NCBI GenBank assembly: GCA_001872455.1
Contig: MNXJ01000061.1
Coordinates: 1-37,529 of the forward strand
Source of the DNA: Anaerolineae bacterium CG2_30_57_67
Lineage (GTDB): Bacteria; Chloroflexota; Anaerolineae; Anaerolineales; Villigracilaceae
Direction of reading: 5' to 3'
DNA: 37,529 bases
A model generated the notes under the pieces. It made no database searches. It had not been told where the DNA came from and saw only the letters and a program-made list of their open reading frames with translations. Position 1 is the stretch's first letter. Every line of letters starts with the position of its first letter. Below, in pieces: positions 15,685 through 23,071 of this stretch. The translations under genes were made by a program, and so were the position numbers.

Positions 15685-15796
15685 GGCTTTGGCTGGTGAT
15701 TACCCACATCTTGCTCCACCCTGCAAAGCGACATATATGTCGCTTTTGTCCACAGGACAAAAATTGGCGGCTTGTGGGTAATCACCAGGGCTTTGG
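15685..15796. mobile_element. MITE-like element with perfect 16-bp inverted ends
   Basis: The 96-bp body (15693-15788) begins CTGGTGATTACCCACA and ends with its exact reverse complement. GGCTTTGG flanks it on both sides (15685-15692 and 15789-15796), an 8-bp target duplication. Inside are the palindrome AGCGACATATATGTCGCT (15727-15744) and a hairpin TTTTGTCC/GGACAAAA (15744-15762 region). No coding frame is present. A half copy of the right side is at 36918-36978. Confidence 0.85.
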
Positions 15797-15805
15797 ATAA
15801 AATTT

Positions 15806-16870
15806 ATGCGCGAAATTATCGTTAATCTGCACATGCACACCCGCTATTCTGACGGCACTGGCTTGCACGCCGATTTGGCGCAAGCCGCGCTGGATGCGGG
15901 CGTGGAAGTGATTCTCGTCACTGACCATAACGTTCTCGCCCGCTGTTTTGAAGGTTATACCCGCCGTGAACGGAAAACCGTCCTACTTTTGGTGGGCGAA
16001 GAAGTTCACGACCAGGCGCGCCAGCCGCAAAAAAATCACCTGCTGGTTTTTAATGCCCCCCGCGAAATGGCGACTTTTGCCCACGACCCGCAAACATTGA
16101 TTGATGCTGTGCGGCGTGAGGGCGGTCTGGCCTTTTTGGCGCATCCCACCGACCAGGCCTGCCCGTCAATCAAGGAAACCGCCATCAATTGGGTGCTGGA
16201 TGACGCTCAAAATTTCACGGGCATTGAACTGTGGAACGGCCTGAGCGAATTTAAAACTGTCAGTCCGACCCGCCTGCACGCTTATTTTCATGCTTTCTTT
16301 CCGCAGTGGATTGCCACCGGCCCCGACCCGCTTTTGCTTGCGCGCTGGGATGCGCTCCTGGCCGCCGGGCGCAAAGTGGCCGCGATTGGCGGCTCTGATG
16401 CTCATGCCTTGCATGTCAGCGCCGGGCCGCTGCGCCGTGAAATTTTTCCGTACGCCTGGCATTTTCGCACCATCAACACGCACCTGCTTGTCCCTGATGA
16501 AGCGTTTTGTGGCGATTTGGAGATGGACCGCGCCGCCATATACGAAGCTCTGGGGCGCGGACGCGGATTCGTGGGCTATGACCTGCCCGCCCCTACGCGC
16601 GGATTCCGCTTTTCGGCGCATGGGCGCGACATGCAGGCGCAAATGGGCGACGAAATAAGCGTCGAAGGTGGGGTGACGCTTCAGGCTTTGCTCCCCGGCC
16701 CGGCGCTGGGACGTTTGCTGAAGGATGGCAGAGTCATTCGTCAATGGCGCACGCGTGAGGCGATGTCGCAGGTAATCAGCGAACCGGGCGCGTACCGCGT
16801 AGAAGCCTACATCCACTATCTTGGCAAACAGCGCGGTTGGATTTTTAGCAATCCGATTTATCTGCGTTGA
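15806..16870 (+). CDS. PHP-domain metallo-phosphoesterase-like protein
   Basis: 354 residues. The N-terminal PHP domain has the expected metal ligands in NLHMHTRYSDGTG (HxH), VTDHN, GEEVH, LAHP and GGSDAHA. PHP proteins hydrolyse phosphoesters of nucleotides, histidinol phosphate and related small molecules; members with a C-terminal beta-sandwich, as this one appears to have (about 265-354, RFSAHGRDMQAQMGDEISVEGG), are mostly uncharacterised. No Shine-Dalgarno is evident. The right end of the MITE-like element lies only 9 bp upstream, so the insertion probably reshaped its promoter. Confidence 0.85.
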   Translation: MREIIVNLHMHTRYSDGTGLHADLAQAALDAGVEVILVTDHNVLARCFEGYTRRERKTVLLLVGEEVHDQARQPQKNHLLVFNAPREMATFAHDPQTLIDAVRREGGLAFLAHPTDQACPSIKETAINWVLDDAQNFTGIELWNGLSEFKTVSPTRLHAYFHAFFPQWIATGPDPLLLARWDALLAAGRKVAAIGGSDAHALHVSAGPLRREIFPYAWHFRTINTHLLVPDEAFCGDLEMDRAAIYEALGRGRGFVGYDLPAPTRGFRFSAHGRDMQAQMGDEISVEGGVTLQALLPGPALGRLLKDGRVIRQWRTREAMSQVISEPGAYRVEAYIHYLGKQRGWIFSNPIYLR

Positions 16871-16878
16871 TGGGCGGG

Positions 16879-16884
16879 TATAAT
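16879..16884 (+). promoter_or_regulatory. Probable -10 box of the thiolase-hbd operon
   Basis: TATAAT placed 56 nt before the thiolase ATG; a weak -35 only. AAAAGGAGG precedes the ATG. Confidence 0.5.
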
Positions 16885-16940
16885 CGTGCTGGTTGTTTCA
16901 TTTCATCAAGTGAAGTGCACCCAATTCAAAAGGAGGCGTT

Positions 16941-18143
16941 ATGTCCAAAGAACTCGAACCTGTTATCTTGTCTGCCGCGCGCACACCCATCGCCAAATTT
17001 CAGGGCGCGTTGAGCGCCCTGAGCGCCCCCAGCCTGGGGGCGGTTGCGATTAAAGCGGCTGTACAGCGCGCTAATTTGCCCGACCCCGCCGAAATTGACG
17101 AGGTGCTGATGGGCAACGTGATTCAAGCAGGGCTGGGGCAGGCCCCTGCCCGCCAGGCGTCCATTTTTGCCGGTCTGCCTGCCAGCGTGGGCGCAACGAC
17201 TTTCAACAAAGTTTGCGGCTCTGGCATGAAGGCGGCCATGTTTGCGGCGCAGGCCATTCGCGCCGGGGATGGCAGTCTGTTTGTGGCGGGCGGCATGGAG
17301 TCGATGACGCGCGCGCCGTTTCTTGTGCCAGGGCGCACCGGCGAATTGCGCTATGGGCATGTCGAAATGAAGGATTCACTTGTTCTCGACGGGTTGTGGG
17401 ACCCCTTTGAAGATTGGGGCATGGGCAATGCCGCCGATTTCATCGCTGATGAATTTGAAGTAACGCGCGAAGCCATGGATAAATTTTCACTATCCAGCCA
17501 TCAAAAGGCAATTGCGGCAATTGATTCGGGCGCGTTTAGGGCCGAAATCGCGCCGGTGGAAGTGCCGGGGCGCAAAGGCGCCGTGACCATTTTCGATACG
17601 GATGAAGGCCCGCGCCGCGACGCCAGCCTGGAAGCGCTCGCCAAACTAAAACCGGCCTTCAATCCACAGGGCAAAGTCACTGCCGGGAACTCTTCCACGC
17701 TGAATGACGGCGCGGCGGCGCTGGTAATTGCCAGCCAGGCCTACGCTGAATCGCGCGGCCTCGCGCCCCTTGCGCGGATTGCAGGCTACGCCCAGGCGGC
17801 AGTTGAGCCGAAGTATCTTTTCGGCGCGCCCGCGTTTGCCATCCCGCGCGCCTTACAAAAAGCCGGTTGGAAATTGACGGATGTAGATTTGTTCGAGGTT
17901 AACGAAGCCTTTGCGGCGCAAGCGCTTGCCAACGGGTACGCTCTGCGCGCCCAGGGCTGGGATTGGACCAAGGTCAATGTCAACGGCGGCGGCATCTCGC
18001 TCGGCCATCCGCTTGGCGCAAGCGGCGCGCGCATTGTGACGACGTTACTCTATGCGCTTAAGGCGCGTGGTCTCAAGCGCGGCATGGCCTCGCTCTGCCT
18101 GGGCGGCGGCGAAGCGGTGGCGATGGCAGTGGAGTTATTATGA
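16941..18143 (+). CDS. Acetyl-CoA acetyltransferase (thiolase)
   Basis: 400 residues of the thiolase II family. The enzyme condenses two acetyl-CoA or splits 3-ketoacyl-CoA. Catalytic residues are in place: Cys92 ([10 protein letters not shown]), His356 ([14 protein letters not shown]) and Cys386 (SLCLGGGEA). The start has AAAAGGAGG about 5 nt upstream. Its last four bases overlap the hbd start (ATGA), so the two are translationally coupled and form a two-step acetoacetyl-CoA/3-hydroxybutyryl-CoA module. Direction, synthesis or oxidation, cannot be told from sequence. Confidence 0.95.
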   Translation: MSKELEPVILSAARTPIAKFQGALSALSAPSLGAVAIKAAVQRANLPDPAEIDEVLMGNVIQAGLGQAPARQASIFAGLPASVGATTFNKVCGSGMKAAMFAAQAIRAGDGSLFVAGGMESMTRAPFLVPGRTGELRYGHVEMKDSLVLDGLWDPFEDWGMGNAADFIADEFEVTREAMDKFSLSSHQKAIAAIDSGAFRAEIAPVEVPGRKGAVTIFDTDEGPRRDASLEALAKLKPAFNPQGKVTAGNSSTLNDGAAALVIASQAYAESRGLAPLARIAGYAQAAVEPKYLFGAPAFAIPRALQKAGWKLTDVDLFEVNEAFAAQALANGYALRAQGWDWTKVNVNGGGISLGHPLGASGARIVTTLLYALKARGLKRGMASLCLGGGEAVAMAVELL

Positions 18144-18979
18144 AAAATATCTTTGTGATTGGCGCCGGGACGATGGGAAACGGCATCGCGCAAGTCGCCG
18201 CTACCAGCGGGTACAACGTCGTTTGCGCAGATGTCTTCCCGGCGGCGCTGGAGAAGGCCAAAGCCACGATTAAAAAATCAGTTGCGAAACTCCACGAAAA
18301 GGGTAGTTTGAGCGCGGAACAAGTCGAAATGGCGGGGAGAATCCGCTTTCAGTCCGATTACGCGGGCATGGAAGCGGCGGATTTGGTGATTGAAGCCGCT
18401 ACCGAAAACCCTGAACTGAAACTCAAGATTTTCCGCGAGATGGATGAAAAAGCCCGCCCCGGAGCGATTTTGGCGAGCAATACATCGTCCATCTCCATTA
18501 CAAAAATTGCAGCGGTCACCAAACGCCCTGAAAACGTTATCGGGATGCACTTCATGAATCCGGTGCCGCTGATGAAACTCGTGGAGGTGATTCGCGGCCT
18601 GGCGACCACGGACGAGACGACGGCGACAATTCTGGAAGCCTGCCGCACAATGGGTAAGGAACCCTGGGAAGCCAACGATTCACCCGGCTTTATTTCCAAC
18701 CGCATCCTTTGCCCGATGATTAACGAGGCGGTTTTTGCGCTTTCTGAGGGCGTGGGCACGCCTGAAGCGATTGACGCGGTGATGAAGTTGGGCATGAATC
18801 ACCCGATGGGGCCGCTGACCCTGGCCGACTTGATTGGTCTGGATGTGGTGTTGTATGTGATGGAAGTGCTTCAGCGCGACTTGGGTGACGACAAATACCG
18901 CCCCGCGCCGCTTCTACGCAAAATGGTGGACGCGGGTTGGCTGGGACGCAAGAGCGGCAGAGGCTTTTATCAGTATTGA
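18140..18979 (+). CDS. hbd: 3-hydroxyacyl-CoA (3-hydroxybutyryl-CoA) dehydrogenase
   Basis: 279 residues. NAD(P)-dependent interconversion of acetoacetyl-CoA and 3-hydroxybutyryl-CoA. The Rossmann motif GAGTMG is at 8-13; the catalytic region [17 protein letters not shown] and the C-terminal domain ([32 protein letters not shown]) are complete. Length matches stand-alone Hbd rather than FadB fusions. It overlaps the thiolase stop by 4 bp. Convergent metF begins (at its stop) 5 bp later, with no terminator in between. Confidence 0.95.
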   Translation: MKNIFVIGAGTMGNGIAQVAATSGYNVVCADVFPAALEKAKATIKKSVAKLHEKGSLSAEQVEMAGRIRFQSDYAGMEAADLVIEAATENPELKLKIFREMDEKARPGAILASNTSSISITKIAAVTKRPENVIGMHFMNPVPLMKLVEVIRGLATTDETTATILEACRTMGKEPWEANDSPGFISNRILCPMINEAVFALSEGVGTPEAIDAVMKLGMNHPMGPLTLADLIGLDVVLYVMEVLQRDLGDDKYRPAPLLRKMVDAGWLGRKSGRGFYQY

Positions 18980-18984
18980 TGAAG

Positions 18985-19860
18985 TCAGCGTGTGGTAACT
19001 GCCAGCGCCTCATAAATGCGCAGGGTTGGCTTTGAGCGGTTGAGGGTGTAAAAGTGGATTCCGGCCACGTTGCGGTCGTACAGGTCGAAGGCCTGTTGGG
19101 TGGCCCAGTAAACGCCGACGCGCTCGACGGCTTCGTCACTTTCGGCGCGGAGAACGGCGCGTAGCAGTTTGGCGGGGATGCGCGCGCCGAGCGCTAGGTC
19201 GGCCATGCGCGTTAATCCGTGCCGGGTGGTGACCGGCATCAGCCCGGCGATGATCGGTATGGTAATCCCGACAATTTCACAGCGTTCGCAGAAGTCGAAA
19301 TAGTCACGGTTGTCGAAAAACAATTGTGTGCAAATGTAATCGGCTCCGGCGTCCACTTTGGCCTTCAGGTAGTCCATTTCCTTCAGGCGGTTAGGCGTTT
19401 CGGGGTGGCCTTCGGGAAAACCGGCCACGCCAACGCCGAGCGATGGAAAATATTTTTTGATGAAGGCCACCATTTCGGCGGCGTGCTGAAAGCCGTCGGC
19501 GGCGGGGGTGTAATCGGGCTGATTCCTGGGCGGGTCGCCGCGCAGCACCATCACGTTGCGGATGCCGCTATTGACGTAGGTTTCCAGCAGGTGATAAATT
19601 TCGTTGCGGCTGGCGCCGACTGCCGTCAGGTGGGCGACTACCGTCAGATGGGTTTCTTTTTGCAGGCGAATGACCACCTCGCTGGTCAGGCGGTGCGCCG
19701 AACCGCCCGCGCCATAGGTTACGCTGACGTAGGACGGGTTGAGCGGGGTGAGTTCCTGGATTGATTCAAACAGCGTTTGCGCTGCCTCTGTGGTTTTGGG
19801 CGGAAAAAATTCAAAACTAAAGTGCGTGCCTGGTTGTTTCAAAATTTCGGCAATGTGCAT
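18985..19860 (-). CDS. metF: 5,10-methylenetetrahydrofolate reductase
   Basis: 291 residues, the usual MetF size. It reduces methylene-tetrahydrofolate to methyl-tetrahydrofolate for methionine synthesis or, in acetogenic metabolism, the Wood-Ljungdahl methyl branch. FAD-dependent TIM barrel with FSFEFFPPKT at the N-terminus, YVSVTYGAGGS, MVLRGDPP, and DAGADYICTQLFFD followed by the PIIAGLMPVTT block. GGAGAAAG precedes the ATG. A minus-strand TATAAT at 19926-19931 is the probable -10. No MetV partner or acetyl-CoA synthase is nearby, so the methionine role is the default. Confidence 0.95.
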   Translation of the reverse strand: MHIAEILKQPGTHFSFEFFPPKTTEAAQTLFESIQELTPLNPSYVSVTYGAGGSAHRLTSEVVIRLQKETHLTVVAHLTAVGASRNEIYHLLETYVNSGIRNVMVLRGDPPRNQPDYTPAADGFQHAAEMVAFIKKYFPSLGVGVAGFPEGHPETPNRLKEMDYLKAKVDAGADYICTQLFFDNRDYFDFCERCEIVGITIPIIAGLMPVTTRHGLTRMADLALGARIPAKLLRAVLRAESDEAVERVGVYWATQQAFDLYDRNVAGIHFYTLNRSKPTLRIYEALAVTTR

Positions 19861-19925
19861 GTGCGGCTTTCTCCAGTAAAATAACCTGACCCGGACGAGC
19901 CGGGAAGGTCGGGCAAGAAGGCGAA

Positions 19926-19961
19926 ATTATACTGCCGAATCTGTACCAGAGCGCGTATAAT
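19926..19961. promoter_or_regulatory. Divergent -10 boxes for metF and the GMC gene
   Basis: Minus-strand TATAAT at 19931-19926 faces metF; plus-strand TATAAT at 19956-19961 faces the GMC oxidoreductase gene. The -35 regions of both are weak. Confidence 0.45.
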
Positions 19962-19968
19962 TTCCCGA

Positions 19969-20081
19969 AGTGTGCACGCAAATGCTGTCAGGGCGCAGTG
20001 GACGGAGTGCAAAATCTCCTGATTTTGCTCGAAAGTCGGGAGACTTTCGACTCCATCTCCAACATGATTTGCGTGGACACT
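19969..20081. repeat. Nested palindromic intergenic element
   Basis: Outer arms at 19969-19983 and 20067-20081 match over 15 bp with one mismatch (AGTGTGCACGCAAAT on the left). Inside are two perfect hairpins, GCAAAATC/GATTTTGC (20009-20028) and CGAAAGTC/GACTTTCG (20030-20049). A clean flanking duplication is not seen, unlike the two MITE-like elements. Confidence 0.7.
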
Positions 20082-20103
20082 CCCAAAATTCTGCTGGTTT
20101 GTG

Positions 20104-20121
20104 CGCGACATCAATGTCGCG
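20104..20121. repeat. Palindrome GCGACATcaATGTCGC, intergenic copy
   Basis: CGCGACATCAATGTCGCG, a member of the six-copy palindrome family. It ends 18 bp before the GMC start codon, inside its leader and just before the GGAGG site. Confidence 0.8.
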
Positions 20122-20139
20122 TTTTCTTCTGGAGGCTTT

Positions 20140-21717
20140 ATGCAATCCACTTACGATTACGTCATTATTGGTTCTGGCTTTGGCGGTTCGGTTTCGGCCT
20201 TGCGCCTGGCCGAAAAAGGCTACTCGGTGCTGGTGCTGGAGAAAGGCAAACGCTTCCGCGACGAAGATTTTGCCAAGACCAACTGGCAATACTGGAAATA
20301 CGTCTGGCTGCCGGCTCTGCGCGCCTTTGGCATTTTGCAAATCAGCATCATCAAGGGCGCGATGGTGCTGCACGGCGCGGGCGTTGGCGGCGGCAGTTTG
20401 GGCTACGCCAACGTGCTGGAAGTTCCCACCGAGGCGACTTTCGCCACCCCGACCTGGAACACGCCCCTCCCCTGGGGCGAGGCGCTGCGTCCGCACTATG
20501 AAACCGCCCGGCGCATGTTGGGCGTCGCCCGCAACCCCAAACTCTGGCCCGCCGATAATGTTTTGCACCAGATGTCAGCCGAGATGGGCATGGAGTCCAC
20601 CTTCCGCGCCACCGATGTCGGCGCCTATTTTGGCGAGGCGGGCAAAACCGTCCCCGACCCATATTTTGGCGGTGAAGGGCCGGAGCGCGCCGGCTGTCAG
20701 CACTGCGGCGGATGTATGGTCGGCTGCCGCCACAACGCCAAAAACACCTTGCCCAAAAACTACCTCTACTTTGCTGAAAAATTGGGCGTGGAAATCCGCC
20801 CCGAAGCGCAAGTGACCGATGTTCAGCCGCTGGCCGCAGGCGGGTACAGAGTCACCTATCAGCGTTCGACCAGCCTGCTTAAGCAAAACCAAATCGTGCA
20901 GGCCAAAAACGTCATCTTTTCCGCCGGGGTGATGGGAACCATGCGCCTGCTGCTACAGCTGCGCGATGTCAAAAAATCCCTACCGAAACTCTCCCCGCGC
21001 CTGGGCGACGTTGTCCGCACCAACTCCGAAGCCCTGCTCGGCGCCGTCGCCCGCCCCGAAGCCATCAACTACTCGCAGGGCGTCGCCATCTCGTCCATCT
21101 TCAACATGGACGAAATCACCCGCGTCGAACCGGTGCGCTACCCCGACGGCTCTTCGCTGATGCGTTTTCTCGCCACCCCGCTGATTGATGCGGATGTTCC
21201 CGTGCTGGTGCGCGTGCTGCGCTTCCTCGGCTGGACGCTGACCCACCCGCTCGATTTTTCCCGCGCCATGTTCTTGCCGGGTTGGGCGCGCAAAGTCACC
21301 ATTTTGCTGGTCATGCAGCACGCCGACAACCGCATGAGATTCCGCAGCGGGCGCAGCGTCTTCACTCTTTTTCGCACCGGCCTGGTGGCTGAAAAAGAAC
21401 CCGGCTACGAAATCAGTGCCCAGGTGCGCGGCTCGCACCAATTCACCCGCGATTTTGCCCGCCGCACCGACAGCGTCGCCCTCGGCTCGATTGGCGAAAA
21501 CCTGCTCGGCCTGCCCACCACCGCCCACATTTTGGGCGGCGCGCCCATCGGCCAAACCGCTGCCGACGGCCTGGTGGACGAGAATTTCCAAATTCATAAC
21601 TACCCCGGCCTGTACGTCATTGACGGCGCCATCATGCCCGCCAACCCCGGCGTCAATCCCTCACTCACCATCACCGCCCTGGCCGAATACGCCATGAGCA
21701 AAATCGCGCCCAAATGA
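20140..21717 (+). CDS. GMC oxidoreductase with a Cys-rich insert (cholesterol-oxidase-like)
   Basis: 525 residues. FAD-dependent alcohol/sterol oxidoreductase: FAD motif GSGFGG at 11-16, and the C-terminal GMC block GLYVIDGAIMPANPGVNPSLTITALAE. Cys186, Cys189, Cys192 and Cys196 (CQHCGGCMVGC), followed by AKNTLPKNYLYFAEKLG, form the Cys-cluster known from the ChoD-like branch; the spacing resembles a ferredoxin cluster, but bound iron-sulfur is not shown here. The start at 20140 is preceded by TGGAGG; an upstream ATG at 20101 would translate through the palindrome. Its stop overlaps the start of the broken HAD gene (ATGA), so they were once coupled. Substrate is unknown. Confidence 0.88.
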   Translation: MQSTYDYVIIGSGFGGSVSALRLAEKGYSVLVLEKGKRFRDEDFAKTNWQYWKYVWLPALRAFGILQISIIKGAMVLHGAGVGGGSLGYANVLEVPTEATFATPTWNTPLPWGEALRPHYETARRMLGVARNPKLWPADNVLHQMSAEMGMESTFRATDVGAYFGEAGKTVPDPYFGGEGPERAGCQHCGGCMVGCRHNAKNTLPKNYLYFAEKLGVEIRPEAQVTDVQPLAAGGYRVTYQRSTSLLKQNQIVQAKNVIFSAGVMGTMRLLLQLRDVKKSLPKLSPRLGDVVRTNSEALLGAVARPEAINYSQGVAISSIFNMDEITRVEPVRYPDGSSLMRFLATPLIDADVPVLVRVLRFLGWTLTHPLDFSRAMFLPGWARKVTILLVMQHADNRMRFRSGRSVFTLFRTGLVAEKEPGYEISAQVRGSHQFTRDFARRTDSVALGSIGENLLGLPTTAHILGGAPIGQTAADGLVDENFQIHNYPGLYVIDGAIMPANPGVNPSLTITALAEYAMSKIAPK

Positions 21718-21752
21718 AATACACCACCCTGCTTTTTGACGCCGACGACACC
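21714..21752 (+). pseudogene. HAD-family hydrolase gene, truncated after 13 codons
   Basis: The frame opens MKYTTLLFDADDT, the typical N-terminus of a YjjG-like HAD phosphatase whose two aspartates form the catalytic DxD motif, and then turns into unrelated sequence from about 21753. It overlaps the GMC stop by 4 bp, so an intact coupled gene once followed. The rest of the gene is not in the window. Confidence 0.75.
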
Positions 21753-21801
21753 TGCGCTACGGGTACACGTGCTTCGCTGAAGTGCGCTTGCAATGACATG
21801 A

Positions 21802-21963
21802 CACATTTACTTAAATCTGTCCGTTTCCCGTTATCTTGGGCATTCTTCGCTACAGGTAACGCTGGAAATTTACGCCCACCTGATTCCGGGCGGTTTCGAT
21901 GATGTCGTCAAAGCCATAAAATCCCTGTCTCTGGGCCGCGAGAGCAAGGCGGCAACGGCTTGA
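21802..21963 (+). pseudogene. Tyrosine recombinase (integrase) C-terminal remnant
   Basis: 53 codons without a start, reading VSRYLGHSSLQVTLEIYAHL and then a short tail to a TGA. This is the end of the catalytic domain of a phage/island-type tyrosine recombinase: the LGH histidine and the nucleophile tyrosine in EIYAHL are both visible. A stop codon lies just upstream, and the rest of the catalytic domain is missing. It lies about 145 bp from the 3' end of tRNA-Arg, the usual neighbourhood of an integrase at a tRNA attachment site. Confidence 0.85.
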
Positions 21964-22077
21964 AAGAATTCCTGGCCTTGCGAAAGGATCAAGGAGAAGG
22001 CTTCAGATGGCTCAAAACAAGTTGCACCGATAACTTCAAGATTAGATTTCAAGCCTATTCTGACCCCCATATATGGG
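21964..22077. other. Residual sequence between integrase remnant and tRNA hairpin
   Basis: About 110 bp of AT-richer sequence with no gene. It ends with the small palindrome CCCATATATGGG at 22066-22077. It is probably leftover island sequence, but I can name nothing in it. Confidence 0.4.
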
Positions 22078-22078
22078 A

Positions 22079-22102
22079 TGTGGCGGCCATCCAGCCGCCA
22101 CA
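22079..22102. terminator. Hairpin beside the 3' end of tRNA-Arg
   Basis: TGTGGCGGC and GCCGCCACA, 9 bp each, with a 6-nt loop. It begins 6 nt past the tRNA 3' end on the minus strand and is followed by TTTT only on the plus strand, so it could stop either the tRNA transcript or rightward read-through. Confidence 0.5.
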
Positions 22103-22107
22103 TTTTG

Positions 22108-22180
22108 TGCCCCAGGCAGGAATCGAACCCGCAACCTACTGATCCGAAGTCAGGCGCTCTATCCATTGAGCTACTGAGGC
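22108..22180 (-). tRNA. tRNA-Arg, anticodon TCG
   Basis: 73 nt on the minus strand. The acceptor stem is GCCTCAG with CTGGGGC (one G-U pair), the D stem GCTC/GAGC, the anticodon loop CTTCGGA giving anticodon TCG (reads CGA and other CGN codons), and the T arm GCGGG-TTCGATT-CCTGC. The top pair of the anticodon stem (27-43) is a C-U mismatch. CCA is not encoded. A degraded integrase lies downstream of its 3' end. Confidence 0.95.
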
Positions 22181-22285
22181 GCGGCCAAGATTATACCAAA
22201 GGCAGCGATACATTACGCATCCGTATTATCAGCGCCAGAAAAGCGACGACAAATGAAGAAAAGGTAATCACCAGAGAATTCCATA

Positions 22286-22314
22286 TTGACACGCGGCGCG
22301 GAGGATGTTATTAT
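22286..22314 (+). promoter_or_regulatory. Sigma-70-type promoter of the GntR/oxidoreductase operon
   Basis: Perfect TTGACA (22286-22291), a 17-bp spacer and TATTAT (22309-22314), with an extended TG at -15/-14. It is the best-matching promoter in the window. Confidence 0.85.
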
Positions 22315-22341
22315 TGCTATGAATAATCCGATTAATTGATT

Positions 22342-22356
22342 TGATAGGATTTATCA
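22342..22356 (+). promoter_or_regulatory. Candidate operator over the regulator's ribosome-binding site
   Basis: TGATA-N5-TATCA, a perfect inverted repeat of 5-bp arms, ends 1 nt before the ATG and contains the AGGAT ribosome-binding site. It lies about 21 nt downstream of the predicted transcription start, a position suited to autorepression. Confidence 0.45.
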
Positions 22357-22357
22357 C

Positions 22358-23038
22358 ATGTTACGAGAACGCATCCCCGACTCCCTTTCCGAATTTGTCC
22401 GCTACCTGGCCGCGCACCCCGAGGCCGAGGCCAGCCTGCCCGCGCTGACAGAACTCAGCCAGGAATTGGGCATTTCGGTGGCTGGTTTGCGCGAACAGTT
22501 GGAAGTGGCGCGCGCGCTGGGGCTGGTGGATGTGCGCCCGCGCACCGGCATCAAGCGCCTGCCGTACACCTTTTTACCGGCGGTGCGTCTCAGCCTGGGC
22601 TACGCCATGGCGCTCGACCCCAATCAGTTTCAGGCCTTCGCCGATTTGCGCAAACACGTCGAGATGGCGTACTGGCACGAGGCGGCGGCCAAACTGACAG
22701 ACGAAGACCGCTCCCAGTTAAAGTCACTGCTGCAGAAAGCCTGGAGCAAACTCGACGGGCGGCCCGTTCAAATTCCGCACGAAGAACACAAACAATTGCA
22801 CTTGCTGATTTACAGCCGCCTCGAAAATTCCTTCGTCAGCGGCATTTTGGAAGCCTACTGGGATGCTTACGAAGCGATTGGCCTGAATGTTTTCACCGAC
22901 TACAACCATTTACGCGGCGTCTGGCAGTATCACCAGCAGATGGTGGACGCCATTTGCTCTGGCGATTTTGACGCCGGATACCGGGCGCTGATTGAACATG
23001 CCGACATGCTGGGCGACATGCTTGACCAGACCAAATAA
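22358..23038 (+). CDS. GntR-family (FCD-type) transcriptional regulator
   Basis: 226 residues. An N-terminal winged helix (about 25-70, LTELSQELGISVAGLREQLEVARALGLVDVRPRTG) is joined to an all-helical FCD ligand-binding domain (about 85-220) with metal-type histidines (LRKHVEMAYWHE, EEHKQLHLLIY, EYxxALIEHAD-like GYRALIEHADML). FCD regulators sense organic acids. It is the first gene before the 2-oxoacid:ferredoxin oxidoreductase pair, 33 bp ahead on the same strand, so it probably regulates this operon in response to a 2-oxoacid or product. Its promoter is a near-consensus extended -10 type. Confidence 0.9.
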   Translation: MLRERIPDSLSEFVRYLAAHPEAEASLPALTELSQELGISVAGLREQLEVARALGLVDVRPRTGIKRLPYTFLPAVRLSLGYAMALDPNQFQAFADLRKHVEMAYWHEAAAKLTDEDRSQLKSLLQKAWSKLDGRPVQIPHEEHKQLHLLIYSRLENSFVSGILEAYWDAYEAIGLNVFTDYNHLRGVWQYHQQMVDAICSGDFDAGYRALIEHADMLGDMLDQTK

Positions 23039-23071
23039 ACGTTTATTCTATTTCTCTCGCCGAGGAGACCT

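Noticed and set aside
15693-15788. MITE derived from the IS1 element at the right edge
   Set aside because: The ends CTGGTGATTACCCACA do not resemble the IS end GGTAGTGGTCAAG, so a relation is not supported even though both could make duplications of about 8 bp.
22078-22326. Frame reading RQESNPQPTDPKSGALS
   Set aside because: This is the translation of the tRNA-Arg gene on the opposite strand, a familiar false protein.
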